Source of the DNA: Pseudomonadota bacterium
Lineage (GTDB): Bacteria; Pseudomonadota; Alphaproteobacteria; Azospirillales; Azospirillaceae
Assembly: GCA_023416455.1 (NCBI GenBank)
Contig: JAEZHQ010000129.1
Span: 1-64,000 of the forward strand
Reading direction: 5' to 3'
DNA: 64,000 nt
The position numbers and the translations under genes are program-made. Shown here piece by piece: positions 25,357 to 34,730 of this stretch. Each line of letters opens with the position of its first letter. Position 1 is the first letter of the stretch. The notes beneath the pieces were generated by a model, which made no database searches, was not told the origin of the DNA, and saw nothing but the letters and a program-made list of their open reading frames with translations.

Positions 25357-27009
25357 ATGATGGCTTGGTCCGGTCACATCGACAGCTTCACCCGCGACCG
25401 CCTGCCCCCGCAGGAGCAGTTTCCCGCCTTCACCTTCGACCGGCCGGAACTGGCCTATCCCGAGCGCCTCAACGCCACGGCCGCGCTGCTCGACATCTGG
25501 CGCGGGCGGGGCTGGGACGAGCGGCCCTGCCTGATCGCCGTCGGCCCGGACGGCCGGGATGAGATCTGGAGCTACGGCCGGCTGCGCGACACGGTGGACC
25601 GCATCGCGCGGGTGCTGGCCGAGGATTGCGGCGTGCTGCCCGGCAACCGCGTGCTGGTGCGCGGCCCCAACACCCCGATGCTCGCCGCCTGCTGGCTGGC
25701 CGTGCTGAAGGCCGGGGCGGTGGTGGTGCCGACCATGCCGTTGCTGCGCGCCGCTGAACTGGCCGCCATCCTGGAGCGCGCGGCCGTTGACGCCGCCCTG
25801 TGCGACGCCCGCTTCATGGATGAGCTGGTGGGGGCCTGTGCGGCGGTGCCGGGGCGCTTCCCGGTGCTCGCCTTCAACGAGGGCGAACTGGAAGCCCGCA
25901 TCGCCGACAAGCCGGCGGGCTTCACCGCCGTCGACACGGCGGCCGACGACGTGGCGCTGATCGCGTTCACCTCGGGAACCACAGGGCGGCCCAAGGCGAC
26001 CGCCCACTTCCACCGCGACCTGCTGGCGGTGGCCGACCTGTCACCCCGCTCAATCCTCAACACCACCGCCAGCGACGTGTTCTGCGGCTCGCCCTCGCTG
26101 GCCTTCGCCTACGGGCAGGGCGGGCTGCTCCTGTTCCCCTTGCGCGTCGGTGCCGCGGTCGTGCTGCTTGAGCGCGCCACCCCCGAGCGCCTGCTGGAGG
26201 CGGCCATCCGTCACCGGGCGACGGTGATGTTCACCGTGCCGACCGTCTACCGCGCCATGACCTCGCTTCTGGAGGGCGACTCCGCGACGGTCGGCGCCCT
26301 GCGCCGCCTGCGCGCCTGCGTGTCGGCGGGCGAGCCGCTGCCCGCCTCCACCTTCGCGGCGTGGCGCCTCACCACCGGCCTTGAGGTCCTGGACAGCTTC
26401 GGCACCACCGAGTTGCTGAACGCCGTGCTTCATTCGCCGGCCGGGGCCGTCCGGCCGGGGGCGACCGGCAAGATCGTGCCGGGTTACCAGGCTTGCGTGG
26501 TGGACGAAGCCCTGACCCCGCTTCCCCCGGGCCAGGTCGGGAGGCTCGCCGTGCGCGGGCCGACGGGCTGCCTCTATCTCGACGACCGGCGCCAGGAAGG
26601 CTACGTGCAGCGCGGATGGAATCTGACCGGTGACGCCTTCCACATGGATGAGGACGGCTATTTCTGGTATCACGCGCGCACCGACGACCTGATCGTCTCG
26701 GCCGGCTACAAGATCTCCGGGCTGGAGTTGGAGGACGTTCTGCTCCGCCACGACGCGGTTGAGGAGTGCGCCGTCGTGGCCGCTCCCGACCCGCTGCGCG
26801 GCACCATCCCCAAGGCGTTCGTGGTGCCGCGCGACGGCGTCCGGCCGAGCGACGACCTCGCGGAGCGGCTCCAGGGCTTCGTCAAGGATCGCATCGCGCC
26901 CTACAAGTACCCGCGCGCCGTGGAGTTCCTGGACGCGCTGCCGCGCACCGAGACCGGCAAAATCCAGCGCTACAAGCTGCGACGGATGGCCTGGGGCGAA
27001 GACGGGTGA
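25357..27009 (+). CDS. AMP-dependent acyl/aryl-CoA ligase (2-aminobenzoate/benzoate-CoA ligase-like)
   Basis: The 550-residue adenylate-forming enzyme would activate a carboxylic acid to its CoA thioester. The P-loop IAFTSGTTGRPKATAHFH, the FGTTELLNAV (A5) motif, GYFWYHARTDDLIVSAGYKI (A8 hinge) and the C-terminal Lys535 in PRTETGKIQRYK are all in place. The N-terminus (MAWSGHIDSFTRDRLPP) and overall layout are closest, from memory, to 2-aminobenzoate-CoA and benzoate-CoA ligases. Co-transcribed with the MarR gene; no ring-cleavage genes follow, so the substrate is open. Confidence 0.85.
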   Translation: MMAWSGHIDSFTRDRLPPQEQFPAFTFDRPELAYPERLNATAALLDIWRGRGWDERPCLIAVGPDGRDEIWSYGRLRDTVDRIARVLAEDCGVLPGNRVLVRGPNTPMLAACWLAVLKAGAVVVPTMPLLRAAELAAILERAAVDAALCDARFMDELVGACAAVPGRFPVLAFNEGELEARIADKPAGFTAVDTAADDVALIAFTSGTTGRPKATAHFHRDLLAVADLSPRSILNTTASDVFCGSPSLAFAYGQGGLLLFPLRVGAAVVLLERATPERLLEAAIRHRATVMFTVPTVYRAMTSLLEGDSATVGALRRLRACVSAGEPLPASTFAAWRLTTGLEVLDSFGTTELLNAVLHSPAGAVRPGATGKIVPGYQACVVDEALTPLPPGQVGRLAVRGPTGCLYLDDRRQEGYVQRGWNLTGDAFHMDEDGYFWYHARTDDLIVSAGYKISGLELEDVLLRHDAVEECAVVAAPDPLRGTIPKAFVVPRDGVRPSDDLAERLQGFVKDRIAPYKYPRAVEFLDALPRTETGKIQRYKLRRMAWGEDG

Positions 27010-27130
27010 TGCGGCGGCGCTCGCCGGCACCCGCCGCGAGGGGGACCGGCGCCGCACCCCGCCCGCGCGTCTGGACAAGCGGCCGGCCCGGCGGTAGAGC
27101 TTGGCCTCCCCAGGATCCGGCGACCTTCCC

Positions 27131-27532
27131 GTGGCCCACACTCGCCCGCTGACCCAGTTCGTGCTGTTTGCCCTGGTCGGCTGCGCGGCCGCCGTCGGCC
27201 ATTACGGCGTGCTGATCGCGCTGGCCGAGCTGATGGCCGTGCCCCCGGTTCCGGCCTCGGCGGCCGGCTACCTCGTCGGCGGCGTGATCAGCTACCGGCT
27301 GAACTACGGCCACGTCTTCCGCAGCGAGCAGGACCATCTGCCCACCGCCGCCAAGTTCGTCGGGGTCGCCGCGGTCGGGCTCGGCCTGAACAGCGTCCTC
27401 ATGTGGGTGCTGGCCCACGGGCTGGAGATCCATTATCTGCCGGCGCAGCTTGCCGCTACGGCGCTGGTGATGGCCTGGAGCTTCGCCGCCAACCGCTACT
27501 GGACCTTCAACGCCGGCTTCCCGGCGGGCTGA
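27131..27532 (+). CDS. GtrA family membrane protein
   Basis: The 133-residue protein has four predicted membrane spans (FVLFALVGCAAAVGHYGVL; MAVPPVPASAAGYLVGGVIS; FVGVAAVGLGLNSVLMWVL; LAATALVMAWSFAANRYW). It has the family features NYGHVFRS and FAANRYWTFN. GtrA proteins help flip bactoprenyl-linked sugars for surface polysaccharide modification. GTG 27131 is chosen; TTG 27101 would add ten residues. Its 3' end overlaps the converging methyltransferase by 37 bp. Confidence 0.85.
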   Translation: MAHTRPLTQFVLFALVGCAAAVGHYGVLIALAELMAVPPVPASAAGYLVGGVISYRLNYGHVFRSEQDHLPTAAKFVGVAAVGLGLNSVLMWVLAHGLEIHYLPAQLAATALVMAWSFAANRYWTFNAGFPAG

Positions 27533-28275
27533 TCCTCCCGCCGCGCCAGGAAGGTGCGGCGGTGCGGCGTCGGCCCGATGTTGCGCGGCAACGGTTCGGC
27601 GGGCAACCCGGCCGCCTCCAGCCGGTCCAGGAGTTCGGCCGGGGTGTAGGCCGAAAAGCCCGCCTCGCGCCGGATGCGGCGGTAGTCGGACAGGGCCAGC
27701 CGGCCGAGTCCGAGGAGGGCGGCCAGCAGGAACCCGTTGCGCCGGGCCATGCTCAACTGGCTGGCGATGTCGCGGAGCAGGGGCGTGTGCGGGTCGACCA
27801 CGTCGGCGATGAGCGCGCGCCCCTGTGGACCCAGCAGGCCGCGCCAGCGGTGCAGCAGCGGGCCGAGGGCGTCGCGCGGGATGTATTGCAGGACCGACAC
27901 CGCCAGCAGCAGGTCGACGCTGCCCTCCGGCAGGGCGGCGAGGCCGTCCTCGTCCAGGACCCGGATGCGCGGATGGCCGGCGAAGCGGGCGCGCAGCCGC
28001 TCCTGCACCGCCGGCGCCGCGTCGAACAGCCAGACCGTGGCGCAGCGCGCCGCCATGGCCTCCGCCGCCAGAGCCTCGCCGCAGCCGAAGTCGAGCACCG
28101 TGCCGCCGTCCGGCAGATGCGCGTCGAGGTCGCGGATCAGGCAGGCGAAATGGGCTTCCAGGTTGCGGCGGTTGGCGTAGATGGCGTTCGGACGGTTCCA
28201 GAAGGCCACCCAGTCGGGCGCACCTTGCTGTCCGCCAGCGGCGTGAGGGTCTTCCGGCACTGATCGGCTTCCCAT
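27496..28275 (-). CDS. Class I SAM-dependent methyltransferase
   Basis: The 259-residue protein carries the SAM-binding motif I TVLDFGCGEALAAEAM, followed by motif II-like LFDAAPAVQERL and LLLAVSVLQYIPRDAL. The hydrophobic patch MARRNGFLLAALLGLGRLAL is typical of methyltransferases acting on lipid or polyketide-like substrates, but the substrate is not evident. ATG 28275 is chosen; in-frame upstream starts to 28350 are possible. It follows the ChbG-type gene on the same strand and faces gtrA, which suggests a small cell-surface modification cluster. Confidence 0.75.
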   Translation of the reverse strand: MGSRSVPEDPHAAGGQQGAPDWVAFWNRPNAIYANRRNLEAHFACLIRDLDAHLPDGGTVLDFGCGEALAAEAMAARCATVWLFDAAPAVQERLRARFAGHPRIRVLDEDGLAALPEGSVDLLLAVSVLQYIPRDALGPLLHRWRGLLGPQGRALIADVVDPHTPLLRDIASQLSMARRNGFLLAALLGLGRLALSDYRRIRREAGFSAYTPAELLDRLEAAGLPAEPLPRNIGPTPHRRTFLARREDQPAGKPALKVQ

Positions 28276-28384
28276 CCGGAGTGACGAAGCTTGCGCCGGG
28301 CGGCCCGCTTCCACCACCTTCTTGCGAAGAGGGATCCTGCCACGCAACAAGCCGTGGCAAAGGTATGGACGGACGGGGAGGGCG

Positions 28385-29320
28385 TCAAGAGCGCTCGTCG
28401 GAGCGCACGTCCGGGCGGTCCTCGGTACCGGGCGTGGGGGCGCCGGTAAAGCGGACGAGGCGGATGCCCCGTTCGGCGAGCAGGGCGGCGAAGTCCGGCC
28501 CTTTCAGATACTCGTACTCGACCCGGCGCTGGTCGACCAGCGGGTCGGCCCGGCGCAACGCCTCGTCGGGAAGGCCGGGATGGACCATGACCAGCGTGCG
28601 CCCCGCCGGTGCGTCGAGGAAGCGGGCCATCAGGGCGCCGAAGGGGCGGCGGCCGGTGAAGCCGTAGACGCCGGCGAAACGGTCGTTGGCGGGAATGCCG
28701 CGCCGGCGCGCCAGCCGGGCCAGCCCGCCGCCCAGCCCGCTGATGAGCAGCGCCTTGGGCACCGCCACGCCGCGGCGCAGGATCGCCCCGGCCGGCTCCC
28801 GGCACAGGCGGACCCAGGCGCCGGGCAGGCCGGCCAGCGCGTCGGCGACCGCTTCGCGGACGGTGGGGAGCTGGTGGACGTGCTGGTGCCCGTCGATGTA
28901 GGCGGGGGGGCCGCCCCAGGCGGTGGTGAAGGCGTCGATCTGCCGGGCCAGCTCGGCCCGGATCTCGCCGGCGTCGAGCCGGCCGGCGTAGGCGAGCCGC
29001 ATGAGCCGGCCGAGCGGCGGCAGCCGCCCTTCCGGGGCCAGCCGGGGCAGGGCGCCCAGCGGCGGCTGGTCGGTCAGGGTGAGGTGAAGCCCCACCTCGG
29101 CGCGGCCGGCCAGCGCCTTCAGCGCCCCTGCCTCGGCGGCCCAATGGGGACAGACCGTCATGACCGAGGTGGCGGTCAGGCGCCCGGCGGCGATGAGGTC
29201 GCGGATGGCCGCGTTCACCCCCGGCGACAGGCCGTAGTCGTCGGCGCACAGGATGACCGGGCGCGTTGCGCCGGAGGGCCGGACCATGGGAGGGGAAGGC
29301 GGCGCGGAGGGGGCGGGCAT
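28385..29320 (-). CDS. ChbG/YdjC/HpnK-type carbohydrate deacetylase
   Basis: The 311-residue protein has the YdjC metal-binding signatures: ILCADDYGLSPGVNAAI near the start, VGLHLTLTD, YIDGHQHVHQLP and VMVHPGLPD. Members remove N-acetyl groups from chito-oligosaccharides (ChbG) or act in hopanoid (HpnK) side-chain synthesis. With a methyltransferase next to it and gtrA close by, a role in surface glycan or glycolipid tailoring is likely (inference). The start is uncertain: ATG 29320 or 29287, neither with a strong ribosome site. Confidence 0.82.
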   Translation of the reverse strand: MPAPSAPPSPPMVRPSGATRPVILCADDYGLSPGVNAAIRDLIAAGRLTATSVMTVCPHWAAEAGALKALAGRAEVGLHLTLTDQPPLGALPRLAPEGRLPPLGRLMRLAYAGRLDAGEIRAELARQIDAFTTAWGGPPAYIDGHQHVHQLPTVREAVADALAGLPGAWVRLCREPAGAILRRGVAVPKALLISGLGGGLARLARRRGIPANDRFAGVYGFTGRRPFGALMARFLDAPAGRTLVMVHPGLPDEALRRADPLVDQRRVEYEYLKGPDFAALLAERGIRLVRFTGAPTPGTEDRPDVRSDERS

Positions 29321-29390
29321 GGGGCGGAACCGGCAAAAGGGTGCACGAAGGGAAGGGCTGCGCTGAGAATGGGCCGGGGCGGCCTGTTGT

Positions 29391-30434
29391 TCAACGAACG
29401 GCTGTGCCCACGCCGGCATGGCCGGCGGCGCTGACGCTCGCCCGGTAGGCGGTGGGGCTGGTGCCCAGCCGGTCGCGGAAATGGTGGCGGAGTGCCGCGG
29501 CGGAGCGGAAGCCGCAGCGCTCCGCCACCGCCTCCACCGGCTGCCCGGTCGTCTCCAGCAGCTCGCGGGCAAGGCGCAACCGCTCCGCCAGGAGCCAGGC
29601 GCCCGGCGTGGTGCCGGTCGCCGCCTTGAAGCGGCGCAGAAAGGTCCGCAGGCTCATGCCGGCCTCGCGGGCCAGCGCCGCCACCGGCTGGTCGCGGTCG
29701 AGCCGGTCGCGCATGCGATCCAGCAGGGGGCCGAACCGCGCCCCCTCCCGCGCGGGCGGGACCGGGCGTTCGAGGCGCTGGGCCTGCCCGCCCTCGCGGT
29801 GGGCCGGGACGACCAGGCGGTGGGCAACCCGGTTGGCCGCCTCCGGCCCGAAGTCGCGGCGCACCAGATGCAGGCAGAGGTCGATTCCGGCGGCGCTGCC
29901 GGCCGAGGTGAGGACGCTGCCCTCGTCCACGTAGAGAACCGCCGGGTCGATGCGCAGGGCGGGGTAGGCGGCGGCCAGCGCCTCGGCGTGGCGCCAGTGG
30001 GTGGTGGCGGTGCGCCCGTCCAGCAGGCCGGTGGCGGCCAGCACGAAGACCCCGGAGCAAACGGACATCAGCCGTGCGCCCCGCGCGTGCGCGCGGCGCA
30101 GCGCCTCAACCAGCGCCGCCGGCACCGGCTCGGCGGCGCCGCGCCAGCCGGGAACGACGATGGTCCCGGCCGCCTCCAGCAGGTCGAGCCCGCCGTCGGC
30201 CGCGACGCGCACGCCGCCGGTGGCGCGCAGCGGGCCGGGCTCCACGGCGGCGACGGCGAAGCGGTACCAGCCGGCGCCCATCTCCGGGCGGGGCAGGCCG
30301 AACACCTCGACCACCACCCCGAACTCGAACAGGCACAGCCCGTCGTAGGCCAGGGCGACCACGAGCCGGTTGGGCGGCGGGGCAGGCGGCGGCGCGGCGG
30401 CGGGGGAGCGGTTTGGCACGATCTCGACGCTCAT
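29391..30434 (-). CDS. ftrA: GlxA/FtrA-type AraC family transcriptional regulator
   Basis: The 347-residue protein has an N-terminal DJ-1/PfpI-like ligand domain (LVVALAYDGLCLFEFGVVVE to about residue 195, with MSVCSGVFVLAATGLL and LTSAGSAAGIDLCLHL) and a C-terminal AraC double helix-turn-helix (AREAGMSLRTFLRRFKAATG; AVAERCGFRSAAALRHHFRD). This layout is FtrA/GlxA. The gene is divergent from a rhodanese gene 80 bp away, the typical ftrA arrangement, which suggests it controls that gene. Start at ATG 30434. Confidence 0.88.
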   Translation of the reverse strand: MSVEIVPNRSPAAAPPPAPPPNRLVVALAYDGLCLFEFGVVVEVFGLPRPEMGAGWYRFAVAAVEPGPLRATGGVRVAADGGLDLLEAAGTIVVPGWRGAAEPVPAALVEALRRAHARGARLMSVCSGVFVLAATGLLDGRTATTHWRHAEALAAAYPALRIDPAVLYVDEGSVLTSAGSAAGIDLCLHLVRRDFGPEAANRVAHRLVVPAHREGGQAQRLERPVPPAREGARFGPLLDRMRDRLDRDQPVAALAREAGMSLRTFLRRFKAATGTTPGAWLLAERLRLARELLETTGQPVEAVAERCGFRSAAALRHHFRDRLGTSPTAYRASVSAAGHAGVGTAVR

Positions 30435-30514
30435 TGTCGCCCCGGCCGCTTTTCGGCGCGGCGCCGCGGCGCCACCCTTGCGCGGTCGAGGCCATCATCA
30501 GGGGAGTAGCAGCC

Positions 30515-30967
30515 ATGCCGAGCCTTGTCACCGAGTTTCCCGCGGCCCCGCCGGCCGAGGCGGCCGAGCATTTCGCCCGCCGGCTGGGGCTGGAGACCGA
30601 CTGTTGGGACGTCCACGAGAGCCTGCGCGGCGGGGCGGAGGACTTCCTTCTCCTCGACGTGCGCGGTCCCGCCGCCTACGCCAAGGCGCATGTGCCCGGC
30701 GCGCTGAACCTGCCGCACGGCAAGATCACCGCCGCGCGGCTGGCGGACTGGCCGGTGGACACGCTGTTCGTGGTCTATTGCGCGGGGCCGCACTGCAACG
30801 GCGCCGACCGCGCCGCGCTGCGCCTGGCCCGGCTCGGCCGGCCCGTCAAGCTGATGATCGGCGGCATGACCGGCTGGGCGGACGAGGGTTTCGCCACCGC
30901 CGGCGGAACCGCGCCGGGTACGCTCGCCGGCGACTCCCCGCCGGTGGCAACCACCGGTCCCGGTTGA
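30515..30967 (+). CDS. Rhodanese-domain sulfurtransferase
   Basis: The 150-residue single-domain rhodanese transfers sulfane sulfur through the active-site Cys89 in VVYCAGPHCNGADRAA; a second Cys94 is in the loop. LLLDVRGPAAYAKAHVPGAL and GGMTGWADEGF are the other rhodanese motifs. The CAGPHC loop is that of the small rhodaneses paired with FtrA regulators. GGGGAG eight bases before ATG 30515 is a good ribosome site. Its sulfur donor and acceptor are unknown. Confidence 0.9.
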   Translation: MPSLVTEFPAAPPAEAAEHFARRLGLETDCWDVHESLRGGAEDFLLLDVRGPAAYAKAHVPGALNLPHGKITAARLADWPVDTLFVVYCAGPHCNGADRAALRLARLGRPVKLMIGGMTGWADEGFATAGGTAPGTLAGDSPPVATTGPG

Positions 30968-31031
30968 CCTCCGGCGCACCATCGGGGAAGGTCGGCGCCG
31001 TTGCGTTATCGTTCCCGAGGCCCTGGCAACC

Positions 31032-32744
31032 GTGACCGCGCCGCCCGCCGCCCAGCATCACGACTCCGACGTCGTGGACGAGGCGCCGGTGGCCGTCGCC
31101 ACCGGCCATGGGGTGGGGGCCGCGCTCGCCTGGGCGCGGCGCATCTGGCGGCGCTGCCCGCCCGCCGACCGCCGGGGGCTGGTTCTGGCCTTCGCCGTCG
31201 CCGTCCTCGCCGTGGCCGTTTCGGCGGCGGCACCCCTGTGCTTCGCCCGCGTGCTGGACGCGCTCGCGGACGACACCGCCGCCGGCGCCGTGGCGGCGGC
31301 GGCGGTGGCTTTCCTCGCCCTGCGTTTTTTCGGGCAGGCGATGACCGACCTGCGCTGGGTGACCGTCAACCCGCTGCTCTACCGGATCGCCTACCGCCAC
31401 AGCCTCGACCTCGGCCGGGCCATCGCCGGGCGGGAGGTGCGGGGCGGTGGGCGGACCAACCGGGTGGCCGAGGTGTCCCACAGCGTCGCGGTGATCGAGC
31501 AGGCCCAGACCAGCCTGATGGCCTTCGCCTACAATCTGGTCGTGCTGGTCGTCCCGGTGGTGGTCGAGGTGGCGGTGATGCTGGTGGTGACCGCCGTCGC
31601 GCTGGGTCCCCTGTCCCCCGTCGCCGTGCTGGCCGCGCTGGCCGCCAGTGGGGCTTCGGTGCTCATCCTGCGCGAAGCCGAGACGCGCACCCTCCAGGCG
31701 GCGCTGGAGGCGGACCACGCGGTCTATCGGGAGATGGGGCAGGTCATCGGCTTCGCCCCGCTCATCCGCGAGTTCGGCGCGCTCCCCTTCTTCCAGGCCC
31801 GGCTGGCCAGGCGCATCGGCCCGTCGCTCGACGCCCACGGCCGCCATTTCCGGGTCAAGGCCCTGCGCGCGCTGGTCCGCACCGCGGTGAGCGCGCTCTG
31901 CTACGGCGCGGTGCTTGCCTTCGTCCTGTGGCGGAGCGGGCCCGAGGCGGCCCGGCCGGGGGACCTGTTCCTGGTGCTGGCCTATTTGGACCGGCTGGCC
32001 ATGCCGCTCGCCAGCCTCGCCACCGCCGTGATCGCCATCGAGAACGCGCTGGTCGGCCTGCGCGGGGCGGCGGCCCTGCTCGACCCGCCACCCGCCGCCG
32101 GCGGGCCGCCGGAGCCGCAGGCGCGGGTGGAGGCGACGGCGGCGGGCGGCACCCTGCGGATCGACTGGGACGGGCCGGGCTGGCCGGCGGAGGGGCTCGC
32201 CGTCGAGCGCGGCGACCGCATCCTGGTGAGCGGGGTATCGGGGGCCGGCAAAACGACCCTCCTGGCCGGCATCCGCGCGGCGGCGGGCCGGGCCGGCCTC
32301 CCCGCCTTCCACCTTCCCGAAAAGCCGCTGATCGTCGAGGACGACGTGCGGGGCAACCTCGCCCTCGGCCATTCCGGGGCCGTCGCCGCCGACTGGACGC
32401 GCTTCTGGGCGGGACTCGACGGGCGTCCCGCGCCCGGCCTCGGCCAGGCGGCCGATTCCCTGTCGGCGGGGGAGACGCAGCTCCTCGCCGTCATCCGCGC
32501 GCTGGACCGCCGCCCCGACCTGCTGTTCATCGACGAGGGCCTGTCGGCGATGGACCGGGCCATGGAGGCGGCCGTCCTGGCGGCGATCGACGCGCGCCTT
32601 CCCGGCAGCGTCGTCTTCCTGGTCTCCCACCGCCCCATCCCGGCCTTCCGGCCGCGCATCCGCATCGAGGTCGCGGACGGCGCGGTCCGCGCCGTCTCCC
32701 GTGCCGGCGCAGGGGAGCGGTGCGCCGGTGCCTTTGCGCACTGA
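31032..32744 (+). CDS. ABC exporter half-transporter with compact, divergent ATPase domain
   Basis: A 570-residue protein with an N-terminal six-span type ABC-exporter membrane domain (about residues 45-340) fused to a short nucleotide-binding domain (about 375-545). Walker A is GVSGAGKTT and Walker B DLLFIDEGLS; the H-loop is VSHRP. The signature reads SLSAGETQ instead of LSGGQ, and the Q-loop position has LPEKP instead of PQ-x-P. Several ATPase strands look shortened. The GTG start at 31032 has no strong ribosome site. It stands alone between the rhodanese and dpp genes. Substrate unknown; it probably acts as a homodimer. Confidence 0.8.
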   Translation: MTAPPAAQHHDSDVVDEAPVAVATGHGVGAALAWARRIWRRCPPADRRGLVLAFAVAVLAVAVSAAAPLCFARVLDALADDTAAGAVAAAAVAFLALRFFGQAMTDLRWVTVNPLLYRIAYRHSLDLGRAIAGREVRGGGRTNRVAEVSHSVAVIEQAQTSLMAFAYNLVVLVVPVVVEVAVMLVVTAVALGPLSPVAVLAALAASGASVLILREAETRTLQAALEADHAVYREMGQVIGFAPLIREFGALPFFQARLARRIGPSLDAHGRHFRVKALRALVRTAVSALCYGAVLAFVLWRSGPEAARPGDLFLVLAYLDRLAMPLASLATAVIAIENALVGLRGAAALLDPPPAAGGPPEPQARVEATAAGGTLRIDWDGPGWPAEGLAVERGDRILVSGVSGAGKTTLLAGIRAAAGRAGLPAFHLPEKPLIVEDDVRGNLALGHSGAVAADWTRFWAGLDGRPAPGLGQAADSLSAGETQLLAVIRALDRRPDLLFIDEGLSAMDRAMEAAVLAAIDARLPGSVVFLVSHRPIPAFRPRIRIEVADGAVRAVSRAGAGERCAGAFAH

Positions 32745-33000
32745 ACCGGTTTTTCCGGACCCGCCCACACTGGGACGGACTCAGCGGCGGATTCAGCGGC
32801 GGACCCGGAAGCGCTGTGAAGCCGGAGAGTCCGCAGGTTTGCCCAGGCCGGGCCATGGGCGGCCCGATCCGGGCGAACCTGCCTAGCCTGGCTGGTCTGT
32901 TGACAGACCAAAGGGCGGCGCGCCAAATGGTCGGGAGACACCAGCGCCATGGCAGGAAGAAGCCGGCCGTTGGACCAAACGAGTACGGGAGGCTAGAGAG

Positions 33001-34602
33001 ATGAAGCGCATCCTGTTGGGTGCCGGGCTTGGCGTTGTCGCCGCGCTGGCCGTTGCGGCGCCGGCACAGGCGGCGAAGACCCTGGTCTATTGCTCCGAGG
33101 GCAGCCCCGAGAACTTCAACCCGATGGTGAACACGACCGGCACGAGCTTCGACGTGGCGCTGCCGGTCTACAACAACCTTGTCGAGTTCGAGCGCGGCGG
33201 CACCAAGGTCATTCCCGGTCTGGCCGAATCCTGGACGGTGTCGGAGGACGGTCTCGTCTACACCTTCAAGCTGCGCAGCGGCGCCAAGTGGCACAGCAAC
33301 AACGACTTCAAGCCGACCCGCGACGCCAACGCCGACGACGTTCTGTTCTCCTTCGAGCGTCAGTGGAAGAAGGACCACCCCTTCCACAAGGTGTCGGGCG
33401 GCGCCTACGACTATTTCAACGACATGGGCATGCCCGACCTGCTGAAGTCGATCGAGAAGGTCGATGACCTCACGGTCCGCTTCACCTTGAACAAGGTCGA
33501 GGCTCCGTTCCTCGCCAACCTCGCCATGCCCTTCGCGGCGATCCAGTCGGCCGAATACGCCGACGCCCTCCAGAAGAAGAACCAGATCGACCGCATCGAC
33601 CAGGCGCCGATCGGCACCGGCCCCTTCCAGTTCGTCGCCTACCAGAAGGACGCGGTGATCCGCTACAAGGCGTTCGACGGCTACTGGGGCGGCCGGCAGC
33701 CGATCGACAACCTGGTCTTCGCCATCACGCCGGACGCCGCCGTGCGCTACGCCAAGCTTAAGGCGGGCGAGTGCCATGTGGTGCCCTACCCGAACCCGGC
33801 GGATCTGGAGGCGATGAAGAAGGACCCGGCGATCACGCTGATGGAGCAGGAGGGCCTGAACATCGGCTATCTCGCCTTCAACGTCGCCAAGAAGCCGTTC
33901 GACGACGTGCGCGTGCGCCGCGCCGTCAACATGGCCATCGACCGCAAGGCCATCGTCGACGCGGTCTACCAGGGCGCGGGCGTGGTGGCGAAGAACCCGA
34001 TCCCGCCGACCATGTGGTCCTACAACACCAGCATCGAGGATTACCCCTACGACCCCGAGCGGGCCAAGAAGCTGCTCGCCGAGGCCGGCTATCCCGACGG
34101 CTTCGAGAGCGACCTGTGGGCCATGCCGGTGCAACGCCCCTACAACCCCAACGCCAAGCGCATGGCCGAGATGATGCAGGCCGACCTCGCCAAGGTCGGC
34201 ATCAAGGCCAAGCTCGTCCAGTACGAGTGGGGCGAATACCGCAAGCGCCTCCAGGCCGGCGAGCACCTGATGGGCATGCTGGGCTGGACCGGCGACAACG
34301 GCGACCCGGACAACTTCCTGCACACTCTGCTGGGCTGCGAGGCGGCGCGTCCCGGCGGCTCCAACATCGCCAAATGGTGCAACAAGGAGTATGACGACCT
34401 CGTGCTCCAGGCCAAGCGCACCACCGACATGGCCGCGCGCACCAAGCTCTACGAGCAGGCCCAGGTCATCTTCAAGGAGGAGGCGCCCTGGCTGACCGTC
34501 GGCCACTCGGTCGTGCACATGGCGCTGAACAAGAATGTGGTCGACTACAAGATGGATCCGTTCGGCATTCACCGTTTCCATGGCGTCGACATGAAACAAT
34601 GA
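33001..34602 (+). CDS. dppA: Peptide/oligopeptide ABC transporter substrate-binding protein
   Basis: The 533-residue periplasmic protein of SBP family 5 starts with a clear signal peptide (MKRILLGAGLGVVAALAVAA, cleavage after AQA near residue 24). Family motifs: VYCSEGSPENFNPMVNTTG, TFKLRSGAKWHSN, PIGTGPFQFVAYQ and RRAVNMAIDRKAIV. The arrangement and length match DppA (dipeptides, also heme or 5-aminolevulinate in E. coli). It is followed by dppB, C, D and F on the same strand. A strong hairpin lies between dppA and dppB. Confidence 0.93.
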   Translation: MKRILLGAGLGVVAALAVAAPAQAAKTLVYCSEGSPENFNPMVNTTGTSFDVALPVYNNLVEFERGGTKVIPGLAESWTVSEDGLVYTFKLRSGAKWHSNNDFKPTRDANADDVLFSFERQWKKDHPFHKVSGGAYDYFNDMGMPDLLKSIEKVDDLTVRFTLNKVEAPFLANLAMPFAAIQSAEYADALQKKNQIDRIDQAPIGTGPFQFVAYQKDAVIRYKAFDGYWGGRQPIDNLVFAITPDAAVRYAKLKAGECHVVPYPNPADLEAMKKDPAITLMEQEGLNIGYLAFNVAKKPFDDVRVRRAVNMAIDRKAIVDAVYQGAGVVAKNPIPPTMWSYNTSIEDYPYDPERAKKLLAEAGYPDGFESDLWAMPVQRPYNPNAKRMAEMMQADLAKVGIKAKLVQYEWGEYRKRLQAGEHLMGMLGWTGDNGDPDNFLHTLLGCEAARPGGSNIAKWCNKEYDDLVLQAKRTTDMAARTKLYEQAQVIFKEEAPWLTVGHSVVHMALNKNVVDYKMDPFGIHRFHGVDMKQ

Positions 34603-34626
34603 GCCGTCGCCGCGAACGGCTTTACA

Positions 34627-34661
34627 AAGGAAGCCCCGGGGCGTAAACCCCCGGCTTCCTT
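34627..34661 (+). terminator. dppA-dppB intergenic stem-loop
   Basis: AAGGAAGCC (34627-34635) pairs with GGCTTCCTT (34653-34661); GGGG and CCCC close the inner part around CGTAAA. There is no T-tract after it. Such hairpins after the binding-protein gene protect the dppA message and lower dppBCDF expression, giving excess binding protein (inference from well-known transport operons). Confidence 0.65.
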
Positions 34662-34730
34662 GCGGACGGCGATGGGCGAGGGGGCGGCCGGCCCCCCCTT
34701 GCCCGGCGTTTCGACGGCGGTGATCCTTCG

